A stretch of 64,000 nt of DNA, from NCBI GenBank assembly GCA_007449985.2, contig VIIQ02000020.1:709631-773630 (forward strand), written 5' to 3'. A program made the position numbers and the translations under genes. The DNA comes from Desmodesmus armatus (lineage: Eukaryota > Chlorophyta > Chlorophyceae > Sphaeropleales > Scenedesmaceae). Below the pieces are notes generated by a model, which was not told where the DNA came from, did no database searches, and worked only from the letters and a program-made list of their open reading frames with translations. Position 1 is the first letter of the stretch. Every line of letters begins with the position of its first letter. This document shows positions 10,053 to 21,100 of the stretch, piece after piece.

Positions 10053-12077
10053 CTAGTGAAACTCCACCTCAAACTCAGGCTCCCCGCCCTCCCCATCCTG
10101 CTGCGTACCAGCCAGCAGCAGCTGCGTGTACAGCTCTCGGCTGATGCTGCGGCCGTATCGGGCCTGGAAGGCAGCAAAGCAGCGCTTGTCGGCAGACAGC
10201 AGTGCGCCGTCAAAGGGGGCGTCCTCATCCTCTGCCAGGTAGTTCCTGCAGTGCAGTACAACACCCAGTGAGCATTAAATGCTCAGCCAAGCATGCATGT
10301 TGAATCTTGTAAGAAAGGTTTAGACAGCAGCTAGCCGTCAAAGGGGGCATCCTCATCCTCCGCCAGGTGATTCCTGTTACGAGCACAGCAACAGCACACA
10401 GCGTCATCGTTTAACTATCAGTGGAAGCCTTCCACCACGCAGCCAACCCACATGCTCCTGTCAGACTGCCCCAGGTTTTTGCTGCCCTGCATGCCCAACC
10501 CACTCGCGATTTCATGACAACCGCACCTGTACTGCTGTGCCCGGCGGATCAACCACTCGACCTACACGCCCCTGCCAAACTGAACCATGATATGCTAGCC
10601 CAAATGCCCAACCTACATGCACATGTCAGCCAGTGACTGCCCCAGGTTTGTGCTGCCCCGCATGTCCAACCCACTGGCGATTTCACGCCAGCAACACCTG
10701 TACTGCTGTGCCCAGAAGGTTGCCACACCCGACACACCCCTGCCAGACTGCCCCGCACTTTGCTGGCCCAGCCAACCGTTGGCAACTTTGAGCCAATCAG
10801 TGCCGTCCTCACAGGGCACGAGGCTACTGGAGAACACTACTACACTATGATAGCGTAAGCACACCGAAGGTGTGTGTATGTAATACGCACCTGTACTGCT
10901 GTGCCCAGAAGAGGTGTTCGCTGCTGCTGGGTGCCACCTCACCAGCTGAACCGTACTGTGGACATGATTTACATAACAAACAAGAAACCAGCAGCATACA
11001 TTCAAATATGATAACTGTACATTATATAAATATAAATTTGCTAGCCCACATGCCCAACCATTGCAACTTTGAGCTCACCACACCTGTACTGCTGTGCCCA
11101 GAAGAGGTGTTCGCTGCTGCCGGGTGCCACCTCGCCAGCGAGTGCTGCCAGCAACTCCACCAGTTGGGGCTGAGGCTCACCAACAGCAGCAGACGCAATG
11201 GCAGTCAACTCATACAGCTTGAACAGGGACGCCTGGCGCAGCAAAACCAAAACACACACTGGCCATCAGTTGGCTGCTGTTCAGGAGCGCTTCAAGTTGG
11301 TGACATTAGCTGTGCTGGCCTGGCTGAGGTACTGTCGTGACAAACGCTGGGTGGTGCTGCACCTCAGGCACGTTGGCTTGCAGCAACCCGAAATAATACA
11401 ACTGACGTCAGTGCCCTGCCAGAAAGAGGTTTCTCAGGCCGAGTGAATAACAGTGCTATGTAGCGCACTGCTATGCAGAGCCTCATGCACTTCACACAGA
11501 GAATGCGGCATCGCACAATTACACACAAGGCTGGGAGACTGCTGGTCATGGCTTGACCAGCCGCGTGACCCACCTGCAGCCATATCTGGCTCTGCTGCTT
11601 GACACCCAGCTTGCTGAACCCAGCATCCACAACCTACAGGCATGAGCATGGTGAAAAGGTGTATCTGAGACTGATTACGCCGCGCAGGTTGCTTGACCCA
11701 GAGGCACATTGAGTGAGCACTTGCAGCAGCCTCGGTCATGCCTCAACAATGCCGGCAACATGCGACCTTACAGCTTGGCTGACCAAGCCATGTTGTCCCT
11801 CAGATTACCCTGGCATTCATTTAGAATTTGAATTAGAACATCAGCACAGCTAGACAGTGGGTGTAACAAGATCATATCTGACAAAAAGCACACCAAGGCT
11901 ACACCTACTCATGTCTGGTGACCTTCAGAGCGCTAGGGTCAAGACAACTGTACCGTTGTGAGCCACTAGTGTGCCACTAAGCACGCACCTCACAGTACGC
12001 CGCCAGTTGGTTCCTCAAGTTTTCTGTGGCCTCGTCATTATCGTACTCAACTGCCTGCTGGAGGTCTGGCTGGACCT

Positions 12078-12170
<93 letters not shown>

Positions 12171-15057
12171 CATGCTTGGTGGTGCCCAGCTTTGTTGTTG
12201 TGTTGGTGACGATGGTGATGTGTAGATGACACAAGAGTTCATGTGCAATATGTGGCACTCCGTGCTGCTCCAAACCGAGGGTGACGAGCAAGGCAGGCCA
12301 ACCCCCCTTCACCACTAAGCCCCTACCCTTCACACCATGGCCACACAGCCTTGAAGGGGGTGGTGATGGGGGGTGTGAGGGGGTCATCCCGCCTAGGGGG
12401 TGGTGAGAGGGGGGGGGGGGGTGTGATGCAATCCTTTGAGGTCACTTGCTGCCAGCACTGGCGCCAGGTGAGCACAAAGCAGGGAGCGCCAGTGCTAGCA
12501 TCAGAGAACATGCCGATGTGACAGTAACCCCATCCATCGACTCACTGACCTGCTCTATGCAAGCCTCGTATATGTCGTCTATCAGCTGCAGCAGCTTGGG
12601 CTCCTGCTTGGCCTGCAGCACAGGATGTACACAGCCGGCAGACAAATCCAGTGATTCAGGAATTTGCTGCCGATCAGGCCTTGCATCCCTAGGGAATGTG
12701 AACTGGCAGGGCCAGCCTAGTAGAGCCTGCACCATGACACCATCACACCTTGCACATGGCAGTAGCAAGGGACCCCTTGCTGCTGTTTGGACGGCCACAG
12801 CTTGCACCACTTATATGTGGTGTGTGTGCTTCACAAGGGTGGCCCTGGCCCCCTGGGGTCAAGACCACTCCGCTTGGTCTTTAGGTTCACAGGGGGCCGG
12901 GCTGCTGTTGCAATGCCCAGGGCCAATGACGGCTCGTGAACATAAGGGCTCATGTTTGTTAGTTTTGAGATTACTGGTATGTTTGAAAACACGAAAATTA
13001 TGGCAAAGCAATCAGGCTGACCGTAAACTCACCTCATCCCTACAGCGAGGGCAGCTGCACTTATTGCTCAGCAAATTTGACAGCAGCGCCTGCCTGTGGC
13101 TGAGGGGGGCAAACACCTCAGACCCCAGCAGGTTCTGATAAACCCCAGCCTGCTTGGGTATGCTGCGGGAGGCTGTCACTATCGCACAGCGCTGCAGTGG
13201 CAGGAAGCACAGCACAGCATAGCATAAGACAGGCCCGATGTGAAAGGTATACAGAGCACTGCAATTGAAGTACAGGTGACTGATCGTCAAACACAAGCAG
13301 TCCTCGGAATTGCTTCACAAACACGTACACAGGAAGCAAGCTGGAAATGGAGACGAGCTTCCAACACAACAACACTGCCGTAACTTGCAGCTACTATAGC
13401 TGACGTGACCGTCTGAGTCAAAGACTCTAAGCCAAGGGCGCAGCAGCGTGTGCAATCCACGTCACGTCACGCCATTCTGTGCTACGCTGTGCTATGCTAT
13501 CAGATGAGTACTAGCATGTCTATTCAGATGCGTTCTATGATGCTGATGCTCCATGAGCCTCGTTGGCTCCCTACAGGGTGTTCAGGCTCAGCCTGAACCA
13601 TGTAACAGTATAAGTAACAGTAACAGCTATGCTGTGTGAGTGGCAGCCAGGAACTGAATTGGATGCTCACCTTATGCGCCAGCACTGTGTACAGTCAACC
13701 CACGTCGTGCTGTGCTACGCTGTGCTATGCTGAGTCACTGACAGCTGGGGATGCTCACCTTATGCGCCAATACTGTGGAGTTTGGACTGCAGGAGTGCTG
13801 CAGCAGTCCCGCCTCTGGCCAGATGCCCACCAGGGTTTGCGGTTCGCCCTCGACCCCCGCTAAACCCTCCGCCGCCAGCCTGTCATCCTCTTGCCAAACC
13901 CTGGCGTTGATGTCAGCAATGTCTAGCAGCCTGTCCTCGTCCTGCAGGACTTCTGGACTGCTGCTGCTGCTGCTGCTGAGGGCTGGTAGGTCTGGTAGGG
14001 CTGCAGCTTCTGAGTGATCTAAGCTGCCATCATCTAAGTGTGGTAGCCACACCTGCATGCAAACACAAGCAGACAGCAGCAGCATCCGAGCCGCATTGGA
14101 TGCATACAGGGCACTGGCCTGTACAGCAAGACAACAGCTTCAGGCAGAAGCGCAACAGCATTCCACACGGAAGGTGCGGTGGGATTGCATAGGATACTTT
14201 CTGAGCAGCTGTATTATGCGCTGCCTGTTGCGTGTGTCCAACTGCTGCACATGTGGCAGGCTTACTGCAACAAGTTTTCAACAACTACTCTCATACACAG
14301 CTGCCACGCACCCGACATGCCTGCCAAAGACGATTGCTGTCACAAACCACACATGATGCAGCAGTGCATGGACCTGCTGACAGCACCTACCAAGGATCTA
14401 CCATCACCGCCTGCAGCTAGTTCATCCGCTACTGCTTCAATCTCCTCGTCAAGAGGGACAACCCAGCTGCCGCTGCTGCTGCTGCTTTCCTCGGCCTCTG
14501 CTGCCAAGGCTGCTGCTGCTTCAGCTGATCGAGCGACAGCTGCCAGCGGCTTTGACACGAGCAGGGTTTCACCAGGCTGCAGGGTTTTGGCTGCCTCTAG
14601 GGCCAGCCCCAGACCTGCAAAGAGGCAGGGAGCACCAGCAGTAACTCATCTCAGCAGTGAGTTGCCCCTCAATCGTGCACTCAATGGAAGGCCTCCCAAG
14701 GATGGAGGTGCAGTTAGCCCCAAGTGACCCTATTGAGGGCTGGTCTGGGAAACCGCTTGTCAGGAATCCTCACAAGCGCACTTCGTCAGGGTCCAGCCCC
14801 ATCAATGGCCACCCACCTTTGAGTCTGATGGGCGTGACAGGGCCAACGTAGTACTTCAAATCTGTTTCACTGCCGTAGAGGTCTGCTGCATCAGGCCCTG
14901 TTGCTGCTGCTACGTTGGCACTGCACAGGCCCCTCCGCCAGCTGCTGCCACTGCTGCCATGTCTGCTGGTGGGCCTGAGAGAGCAACACGCTGCTGTAGG
15001 CCCTGAAAGTGATGACGTTTGGGTGTGTAGTACCAAATTGCACTTTTGTAAGAGCAT
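10053..15057 (-). CDS. SET-domain protein methyltransferase (SMYD/SET-TPR-like)
   Basis: Nine exons: 15057-14817, 14614-14391, 14052-13759, 13191-13033, 12612-12550, 12075-11989, 11633-11574, 11232-11084 and 10245-10053. All joins keep phase, giving 489 aa. The SET N-half is GLGLALEAAKTLQPGETLL (exon 2), the core is GLLQHSCSPNSTVLAHK (exon 3, the usual NHSCxPN with Gln for Asn), and exon 4 holds the Tyr-containing strand and a post-SET CSCPRC cysteine cluster that would bind zinc. This family transfers methyl groups from S-adenosylmethionine to lysines of histones or other proteins; the target is unknown. The C-terminal third is helical and ends in an acidic tail. The start is uncertain: the ATG at 15057 is in frame, but the first 60 residues look unstructured and a further 5' exon is possible. 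Introns contain decayed copies of exon ends. Confidence 0.8.
10336..10379 (-). repeat. Decayed copy of the start of the last SET exon
   Basis: Encodes NHLAEDEDAPFDG, matching NYLAEDEDAPFDG of the true last exon (10245-), then meets a TAG at once. It lies upstream of the true acceptor in the last intron. Confidence 0.75.
10440..10945 (-). repeat. Three tandem copies of a SET exon end plus donor
   Basis: The true exon ends with FWAQQYR before the donor at 11083. Copies of this end, each with a following GTG donor, finish at 10891, 10698 and 10527, stepping 193, 193 and 171 bp. The nearest copy keeps SSSEHLFWAQQYR; the more distant ones are shorter. The units also share flanking intron sequence, including a CCCAACCCACTGGCGATTTC-like block. 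Confidence 0.8.
12079..12170 (-). repeat. (CTG)n array at a splice acceptor
   Basis: About 30 uninterrupted CAG triplets on the plus strand, so CTG in the sense of the SET gene. The array runs straight into the acceptor of the exon starting at 12075 and takes the place of the polypyrimidine tract. Confidence 0.9.
13554..13632 (+). repeat. Dispersed repeat (GGCTCCCTA...TAACAGTAACAG family)
   Basis: Contains GTTGGCTCCCTACAGGGTG, then GGCTCAGCCTGAACCATG and TAACAGTA runs. The same order of motifs, inverted, occurs at 52466-52550, and a shorter relative at 53191-53213. It looks like a short interspersed or MITE-like family. Confidence 0.6.
13663..13687 (-). repeat. Copy of the SET exon 3 end and donor
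   Basis: Repeats the TGGCGCATAAG-GTGAGCATCC junction of the true donor (exon end 13759), 85 bp further into the intron. The unit includes a CTACGCTGTGCTATGCT block that is also found near 13480. Confidence 0.65.
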
Positions 15058-15426
15058 GGTGTGACAAAAGTACTGATCAACAGCAGCAACACTTGAAAGG
15101 GAAGGGAAGGCTCTACCAATGTCCTCGGTAGCTCGGACACTCAATCCTGACTTTCTGAGCAAGTACTTACTGAATTGAGGATACCTTCAAGCTTGATGAC
15201 CAACGGCGTTACGAATGGTTGCAAACAGGTTGTTGCACACAAGAGGCAACAATCGTTTGTCTTACACGTAAACCTGCTGCAAGGTGTCGTGTGGCGGGCC
15301 GCCTCGTGACTCCAGGGTTGTTTGACACGTTTCCGCTCCAGATCATTTCTGTCGACACGACAGGCGTCCGAGAGGTCTCCGGGTATCTCCACTCCCACCT
15401 CAGCAGAGACTGATAGCTCTATAGCA
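15058..15426. promoter_or_regulatory. Divergent promoter region (SET gene / translocator)
   Basis: This 369-bp gap separates two divergent start codons. It must contain both 5' UTRs and promoters unless the SET gene has an extra 5' exon here. No clear TATA box. Confidence 0.45.
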
Positions 15427-18400
15427 ATGCAACAGCTTCATCAGCTGGGCTGGCGCCAGCCAGGCATCAACCGGCCGCTAGGCCACCAAACCTGCAGCAG
15501 TAGGACAGCAGTACTTCCTGCCCTGCCCAGGAGGGCGGTGGTCCCAGCCTTGCAGGCTCACTGCGACACCACCAGGCAACAGCAGCAGTCGTCAACAACG
15601 CCTCTGCCAGCACAGCCACAGCCATGCTGCCCACAGCCACAGCAGCGGCAAAGGCAGGCAGTACGGTGTTCGGCAGCAGCTGGTGCTGGTGCTGCCGCTG
15701 ATGCTCGGCCTCCCCTAGCAAGCTGGAAGGTTCCTGCATACATACTGCTGTGGTGAGCATGCAGCAGCAGCAGCCAGGTCACATGTTGCTGCAGCAATAA
15801 GCATGCCACCTTGTTTGGGGCCCGACAAAACGCTTCTCAGCAAATGTTCAGTGGAGCACAGCTGGCTGGTGCGGAATCAAAGGTTTCTAATTTCTTGCAG
15901 GAGCAAGCTCTTTGACACTCCGTATTACTGCTTTTGCTGCAGGCATCTGCTGCAGTTGCATGACAGTCATGGTGATGCCTTCATAATGTGGCATGTGCGT
16001 GTGTTTTGACCATAAAGCTTCACTGTTTTGTGTACTTGCAGGTATGCCTTCAACATCATATTCAACATCCTGAACAAGAGCTCACTCAACGCCTTCCCTT
16101 GCCCATGGTTCATCTCAGCCATGCAACTAAGTGAGCACTGGAGCTGCCTGACACTCCCACAGCATTTGAACAACGGCCAGCGCGCAGCATCAGCACAGCA
16201 GTATAAGAGCTGAGCTGTTGCAGGGCTGTATTAAGAGCTAGACGCGTACAAACGTGAGGTATTGCCTGGAAGGTGTACATGTCTGTAGAGACATGGTACA
16301 TGTCTGTAGAGACATGGACACCTTCCAGGCAATACCTCACGTTTGTATGCGTCTAGCTCTGTTTTTCCTCAGCCTCCTGTCATGTCTGCCAGCCCCAGCA
16401 CACAGGCTGCTGTGCGCCTTCCATCGCCAGCAGCAGATCCTCACATTGCGAATGCGGCTGGGTTTCCCTACCTTCCTTTCTCGCCCAGTACGCACCTAAG
16501 GGCGCTTTCCCGACGCTGCCCCTAAGGAGCGCACCTGCTGCCTCTGCCTGCCTGCCTGCCGCCCTGTTTGTCCTGCCATCGGCCCTGCCAATGGTCCTGC
16601 AATTGTCAACAGTGGCTAGCGGTCTGTTTATGGTGGTGCTGTGGGCCACCGGCATGCAGCCCAAGCCCAAGGTGGACAAAGGCTTCCTCCTGGCCCTTAT
16701 GCCTGTGGCACTGTTCCACACGGTTGGCCACGTGTCTGCCTGCGTCAGTTTCAGCCAGGTGGGTGGTGGCTGAAGCTATAGATTTGACTAAGCACCACTG
16801 GCTGGGGAGGTGCAGACAGATGGCAGTGACAGCAATGTGTCACAAACATGATGCAGGACACATGCAGCAGTTTCTCTCCAGGTCGCTGCTCTTGTACGGG
16901 GCCCTGGTTCGTCTAGTCGATTGTTCGGAGAGCAAGACTGTGGTGTGTCCGGTGATAGGTCAGGCCCCGGGGATGCTATAGCTGGGTGAGGTTCCCTCAG
17001 GGCCTCGAGCATGTCGTTCCCAGCAGGCCAGGTGTTGACCTATTGTGCCGTGCTGTGTTGTCATCGTGCTGTACCGTCATCGTGCTGTACCGTCATCGTG
17101 ATGTACCGTGCTGCGCTGTGCTTTCCTGCAGGTTGCTGTGGGTTTTGCCCACATCGTGAAGTCTGCTGAACCTGTATTCAGTGTCATCCTGTCAAGGTGT
17201 GCTGACCGTTGCGCTGTGGTGTGCCGTTATCATGCTGTGCTGTGCTGTGCTGTGCAGGTTGCTGTGAGCTTTGCCCACATCGTCAAGTCTGCTGAGCCTG
17301 TGTTCAGTGTCATCCTGTCAGGACCCATCCTGGGGCAGACATACCCTTGGTGAGTCCTACTGCACAGCAGCAGGAGCAGCAGCATGCGCACGAGAGCAAG
17401 CAGCAGCAGCAGCGGCAAAATAGATGTGTTTGTGTGCCCAGCAGGCCCCGCCCGCTGCGGGTGTGTTGACAGGTATCCTCTCGGTCTGGACATTAGGCAT
17501 GCCAAATGGTCAACCTACAGGGCAGCATTGAGGTTGTGGTTGGCACCAGCCATAAGTAGGCTAACAAGGACACGCAATGAAACATGCAGAAAGGATGTTC
17601 AGGGCCAGATGGGAAGTAAAGTACTGCATGCTTCAGCACCCTGCCTTTCTGTGGTGGCTCAACCAGTGTGCGTACCACCTACCCACCCCCCACTCCACAC
17701 AATGGCTGGATGCAACGTCATGTGTTGTCACACACTCCCTGTGTCTACACACAACAGTCGACGTGTTTGCCTGCGAATGTCTGCTTGCTGCTTCCTGCAG
17801 GTATGTGTGGGCCAGTCTGCTGCCCATCGTTGGTGGCTGCAGCCTGTCTGCCGGACCCATATGTACCGGCTGATCCAGTGCACCTGTCATTCTGACTGCA
17901 CCCTGCATTTGTGCTGTATGTTGCTGGGTGCTGCAGGTATGTGTGGGCCAGCCTGCTGCCCATTGTTGGTGGCTGCAGCCTGTCTGCCATGAAGGAATTG
18001 TCCTTCAGCTGGGGCGGCTTCAACAGCGCCATGATCAGCAACCTGGGTATGGTGCTGCGCAACATATACAGCAAGAAGTCACTCAATGACTACAAGGTGA
18101 GACAGGAGCTACCGCCAGGTTACATAAGCAGTGATCGTGGACCTAATTAGTGCATATGTGCAATGTACATAGCCAATTACTATGTACTACATGTGCAATA
18201 CATAGGCAGTGATGGGCAGTGTGACCACTCTTATGCATAGCTGACTTAGTACAGCTTGGCTGGGGCTTGCTGGTTCCTGTGGACGCACGGCAGCAGCGGC
18301 AGCATGTGCATGGGCAAGCTTTGTCACTCATGACACAGGGCCCATGATGCTCAGAGTGTCTACAGTCGGTGCAGTGTAGCCTGGCGCCTGCCACGGGTTG

Positions 18401-19919
18401 CTTTGTCGGACACAGCCTTGACCCTGCCTTGTCTGTATGTGTGTGTGCTGCCTGTATCCTTTTGCCCTGCGCAGCACATTGATGGCATCAACCTGTTTGG
18501 CATGATCAGCATCGCGTCCCTCATTTTCTGCGTCCCTGCTGCCATTTGGGCTGAGAGCCACATGTGGGGTGCTGCTTGGAACACGGCGGTGCAGAACATG
18601 GGGGCCATGCCCTTCTATCAGCTGCTGGCAATGAGTGGACTCTTTTACCACATGTACAACCAGGTGTGTTGGCGTACCACATTTGACTGTAGGGATATAA
18701 GAGAGGGGGGGCCGGGGGTCGGTGGGCTGCTTTGCTGGGGGTCCAGGCGGTGGGCTGCTGTGCTGTGCTGTGTACGGGCCGCTTTGCTGGGGGTCCAGCC
18801 TGCAGTAGAAGTTGTGTTCTGTTGGTGACATCCATGCAACACAGCGGTGCAGAACATGGGAGACATGCCCTTCTATCAGCTGCTGGCAATGAGTGGTCTG
18901 TTCTACCACATGTACAACTAGGTATGCTAGCGCGAAGTGCGGTGCACTTTGGCGGTAGGGTGATGAGAGGGTTGGGCATTGGTGGGCTGCTTTTTACTCA
19001 TGTACAACCAGGTATGGTAGCGCACGGCGTCTCTGTGGTAGGACAGAGGTTTAGGGGTTGGTGGGCTCTGTCTACCACTTGTACAACCAGGTATGCTCGC
19101 GCACAGCATTTAGCGGTAGGGAGATGCCAGGGTTGGGAGTTGGTTGGCTGCTTGTCACCACCTGCACAGCCAGGTGTGTTAGCGCACCGCACTTTGGCTG
19201 TAGGGCGGAAGGGTTGGGGTGGGTGGGCTGCTTTGAACCACCTGTACAACCCGGTACAACACCTGGCAGGTGTGCCAGCACAGGGCACTTTGCCGGGCGG
19301 GGAGATGGGTTGGGCATTGGTGGGCTGCTTTCTGATCATGTACAACAAGGTGTGTCAGCACACTGCACTTTGGCAGTGGGGAGGGCAGAGGGGCGGGGGT
19401 CGGTGGGCTGCTGTGCTGTGCTGTGTGTGGGCTGCTTTTCTGGAAGTCCAGCCTGCAGTTGAAGTGGCGTTTCATCGGGGCGGGACACCTACCAGTGAGG
19501 GTTGAGCAGGGTTTATATGTTGAGGCAGTGGTGGGACGTAACAGTGGGGTGCCCGCCAGTTGTGCAAGAGGCTGATCAAGTTGTCCCAAAATGAATTTTC
19601 CACAAAATTCAAGGCTTTGCTATGCTGTGCTTGCTCCCTGAACTGCTTGCTTGTGCTGGGTAGTTACACTGTGTGCTGTGGCATGCTGTGCTGTGCTGTG
19701 CAGGCCTCCTACATGGTGCTTGATCAGGGTGTGTCCCCGGTCACCTTCAGCGTTGGCAACACCATGAAGCGTGTGGCAGTGGTGGTCAGCAGCGTGATGT
19801 TCTTCAGGAACCCAGTCAGCGTCATGAACTGGGTGGGCAGCGGGGTGGCCATCCTGGGGACGTACCTTTACAGCGTTGCCACAGATAAGGCTAAGGAGGA
19901 AGCTAAGAAGAACAAGTAG
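15427..19919 (+). CDS. Plastid sugar-phosphate/phosphate translocator
   Basis: Seven exons: 15427-15752, 16042-16130, 16613-16758, 17258-17349, 17937-18096, 18475-18663 and 19704-19919. All joins keep phase, giving 405 aa. The first about 85 residues are rich in Gln, Ala, Arg and Pro with few acids, as in a chloroplast transit peptide. Then follow WKVPAYILLWYAFNIIFNIL, VAVSFAHIVKSAEPVFSVIL, the SNLGMVLRNIYSKKSLN motif, and SYMVLDQGVSPVTFSVGNTM-KR near the C terminus. These are hallmarks of the plastidic phosphate-translocator family of ten-helix inner-envelope antiporters, which exchange triose-, hexose- or pentose-phosphate for phosphate. The Lys in VKS and the Lys-Arg in TMKR match the conserved phosphate-binding positions. 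GPT-like and TPT-like features are mixed, so the substrate is not assigned. Length is normal for the family. Confidence 0.9.
16234..16360 (+). repeat. Near-perfect hairpin in translocator intron 2
   Basis: An inverted repeat about 127 bp long. The arms (about 55 nt each, from AGAGCTAGACGC to its complement GCGTCTAGCTCT) differ at only a few positions. The centre carries two direct copies of ACATGTCTGTAGAGACATGG, each itself partly palindromic. Transcribed with the intron, it would fold into a long stem. It may be a fold-back element or a small-RNA precursor. Confidence 0.85.
17132..17195 (+). repeat. Copy of the start of translocator exon 4
   Basis: Preceded by a CTGCAG acceptor and encodes VAVGFAHIVKSAEPVFSVIL, one residue different from the true exon 4 at 17258. 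It lacks the GPILGQTYPW end and instead runs into AAGGTGTGC. Including it would truncate or shift the carrier. Confidence 0.85.
17802..17860 (+). repeat. Copy of the start of translocator exon 5
   Basis: Preceded by CTGCAG and encodes YVWASLLPIVGGCSLSA, identical in protein to the start of the true exon 5 at 17937, then diverges (GPIC). The 135-bp offset is a tandem duplication of the acceptor junction. Confidence 0.85.
18838..19430 (+). repeat. Six tandem copies of translocator exon 6 end plus donor
   Basis: The true exon ends YHMYNQ at 18663. Copies of this end, each followed by a GT, finish at 18921, 19011, 19090, 19173, 19253 and 19349. The first copy is 84 nt, almost identical to the exon but ending in TAG instead of CAG. 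Later copies keep only MYNQ-like ends. The intervening intron block, with GGTTGGGCATTGGTGGGCTGCT and a GCACTTTGGCGGTAGG motif, is repeated with a step of 79-96 bp. Confidence 0.9.
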
Positions 19920-21100
19920 CCGGCAGCAGCAGCAGCCGGTGCTGCTGCAGCAGCAGCGCCCCACCTGCTAGGCCAAGGAGGAAGCCATGGAGAAGAAGAA
20001 ATGGCTGGCAGCAGCAGCAGCAGCCCCACTTGGCGGCTGCCCTGTAGGCAGCAGCAGTGAGAGGAGGCGAGCGGGAATGCCTGCTAGCAGCAGCAGCAGC
20101 AGCACATTTTAGTATCACCGTCCAGCAGCAGGGGAAAGGGCGAATTCGGGCGGCCTTAGCAGTGTTTGACCCCTGCTGCAGGTGGCAGGATGCGCTGTAG
20201 CTGCAGCAGCATGTGTCGCAGGTCGGTGTGTACATTACCAGGACTTTGCGGTTGCATGTCGGGCACATAGACTTTGGGTATGTAGGCTTGGTGTCTTTGG
20301 ATAAGGTTGCCTCTTCAAGTGCTAGAGCGGCAGGTTAAAAAATGTTCTCCGTGGGTGACATGGTGGCTGTGAATGCATGCTGCTGCTACCCCTAGCAGAT
20401 TGTGCCCAGCTGGGCACTTGAACGGGTCGCAATGTTGATTGTGTGCGTCTGTCTGTCGTATCCGCTTCAACGCACGTGACGCGTCACAGAGGTTGGCTCG
20501 TACACTTTCTTGTAAGCACAAGCAGCACCAGAGATCTTGATCTGCACCTGCTAGCAGCTGACACTAGCTCAGAGATGCTCTGTACATGCAGCACTCGCCG
20601 ATCAAGCTGCTGCTGCTGCTGTTGACCATGTGGGCCTCTCATGTACCTCAAGGTGTCACCCCACCACACCTGCTGCTGGCTTTTGCATCATCCTACTTCA
20701 CCTTCTGTTCGACTTATGGGGCCTCTAGCCAACCAGATCCGGACATTGTCGGAATCTCACCCCAAGCCAATGAACTGCTTGGGTCTGCAAGATCGATTGG
20801 GCAGTGTGTCAAAATTGTCTCAGGGTGATGCAGTCTAGCAAAGTGATCTAGGAACTGTGTGGTTGAGACTGCCAGTTAGCAAGGCCCAGTGGCATCGCGA
20901 TCATAATCACATTCTGCGCCGGGATAAGTGCGACCTTTTGATGGCTCTGACATTATTTGAACAGACAGCTCCTCGCTTGAAGGTCGACGGAAGGCGGGAG
21001 CTTGCCAAACATCCGATATAGACAGTGCCGCGCACTATATGCATCAGATGCTGTAGTTTCCGTCATACTCAAAGCGCGTATTGTTTGATCTAGACACACC
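19920..21100. other. Translocator 3' flank; no gene seen
   Basis: CAG-rich sequence just after the stop includes an echo of the last coding bases (GCCAAGGAGGAAGCCATGGAGAAG near 19970). A plus-strand TGTAA at 20511-20515 is the first poly(A) signal seen and would give a 3' UTR of about 600 nt. The remainder up to 21100 would be the promoter of the next gene. Confidence 0.5.
20511..20515 (+). terminator. TGTAA poly(A) signal, translocator
   Basis: First TGTAA noticed downstream of the translocator stop. Confidence 0.45.

Noticed and set aside
14770..15162. SET protein starting at 15162
   Set aside because: The codon there is TTG, not ATG. The in-frame ATG at 15057 was preferred, with a possible extra 5' exon noted.
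17132..17195. The exon 4 copy as part of the translocator
   Set aside because: Including it would break the frame or insert a duplicated helix half; the model without it keeps phase across seven exons and family length.
18328..19589. Open frames on both strands behind translocator exon 6
   Set aside because: They are translations of the tandem exon-end repeat units in the intron or of the antisense of real exons.
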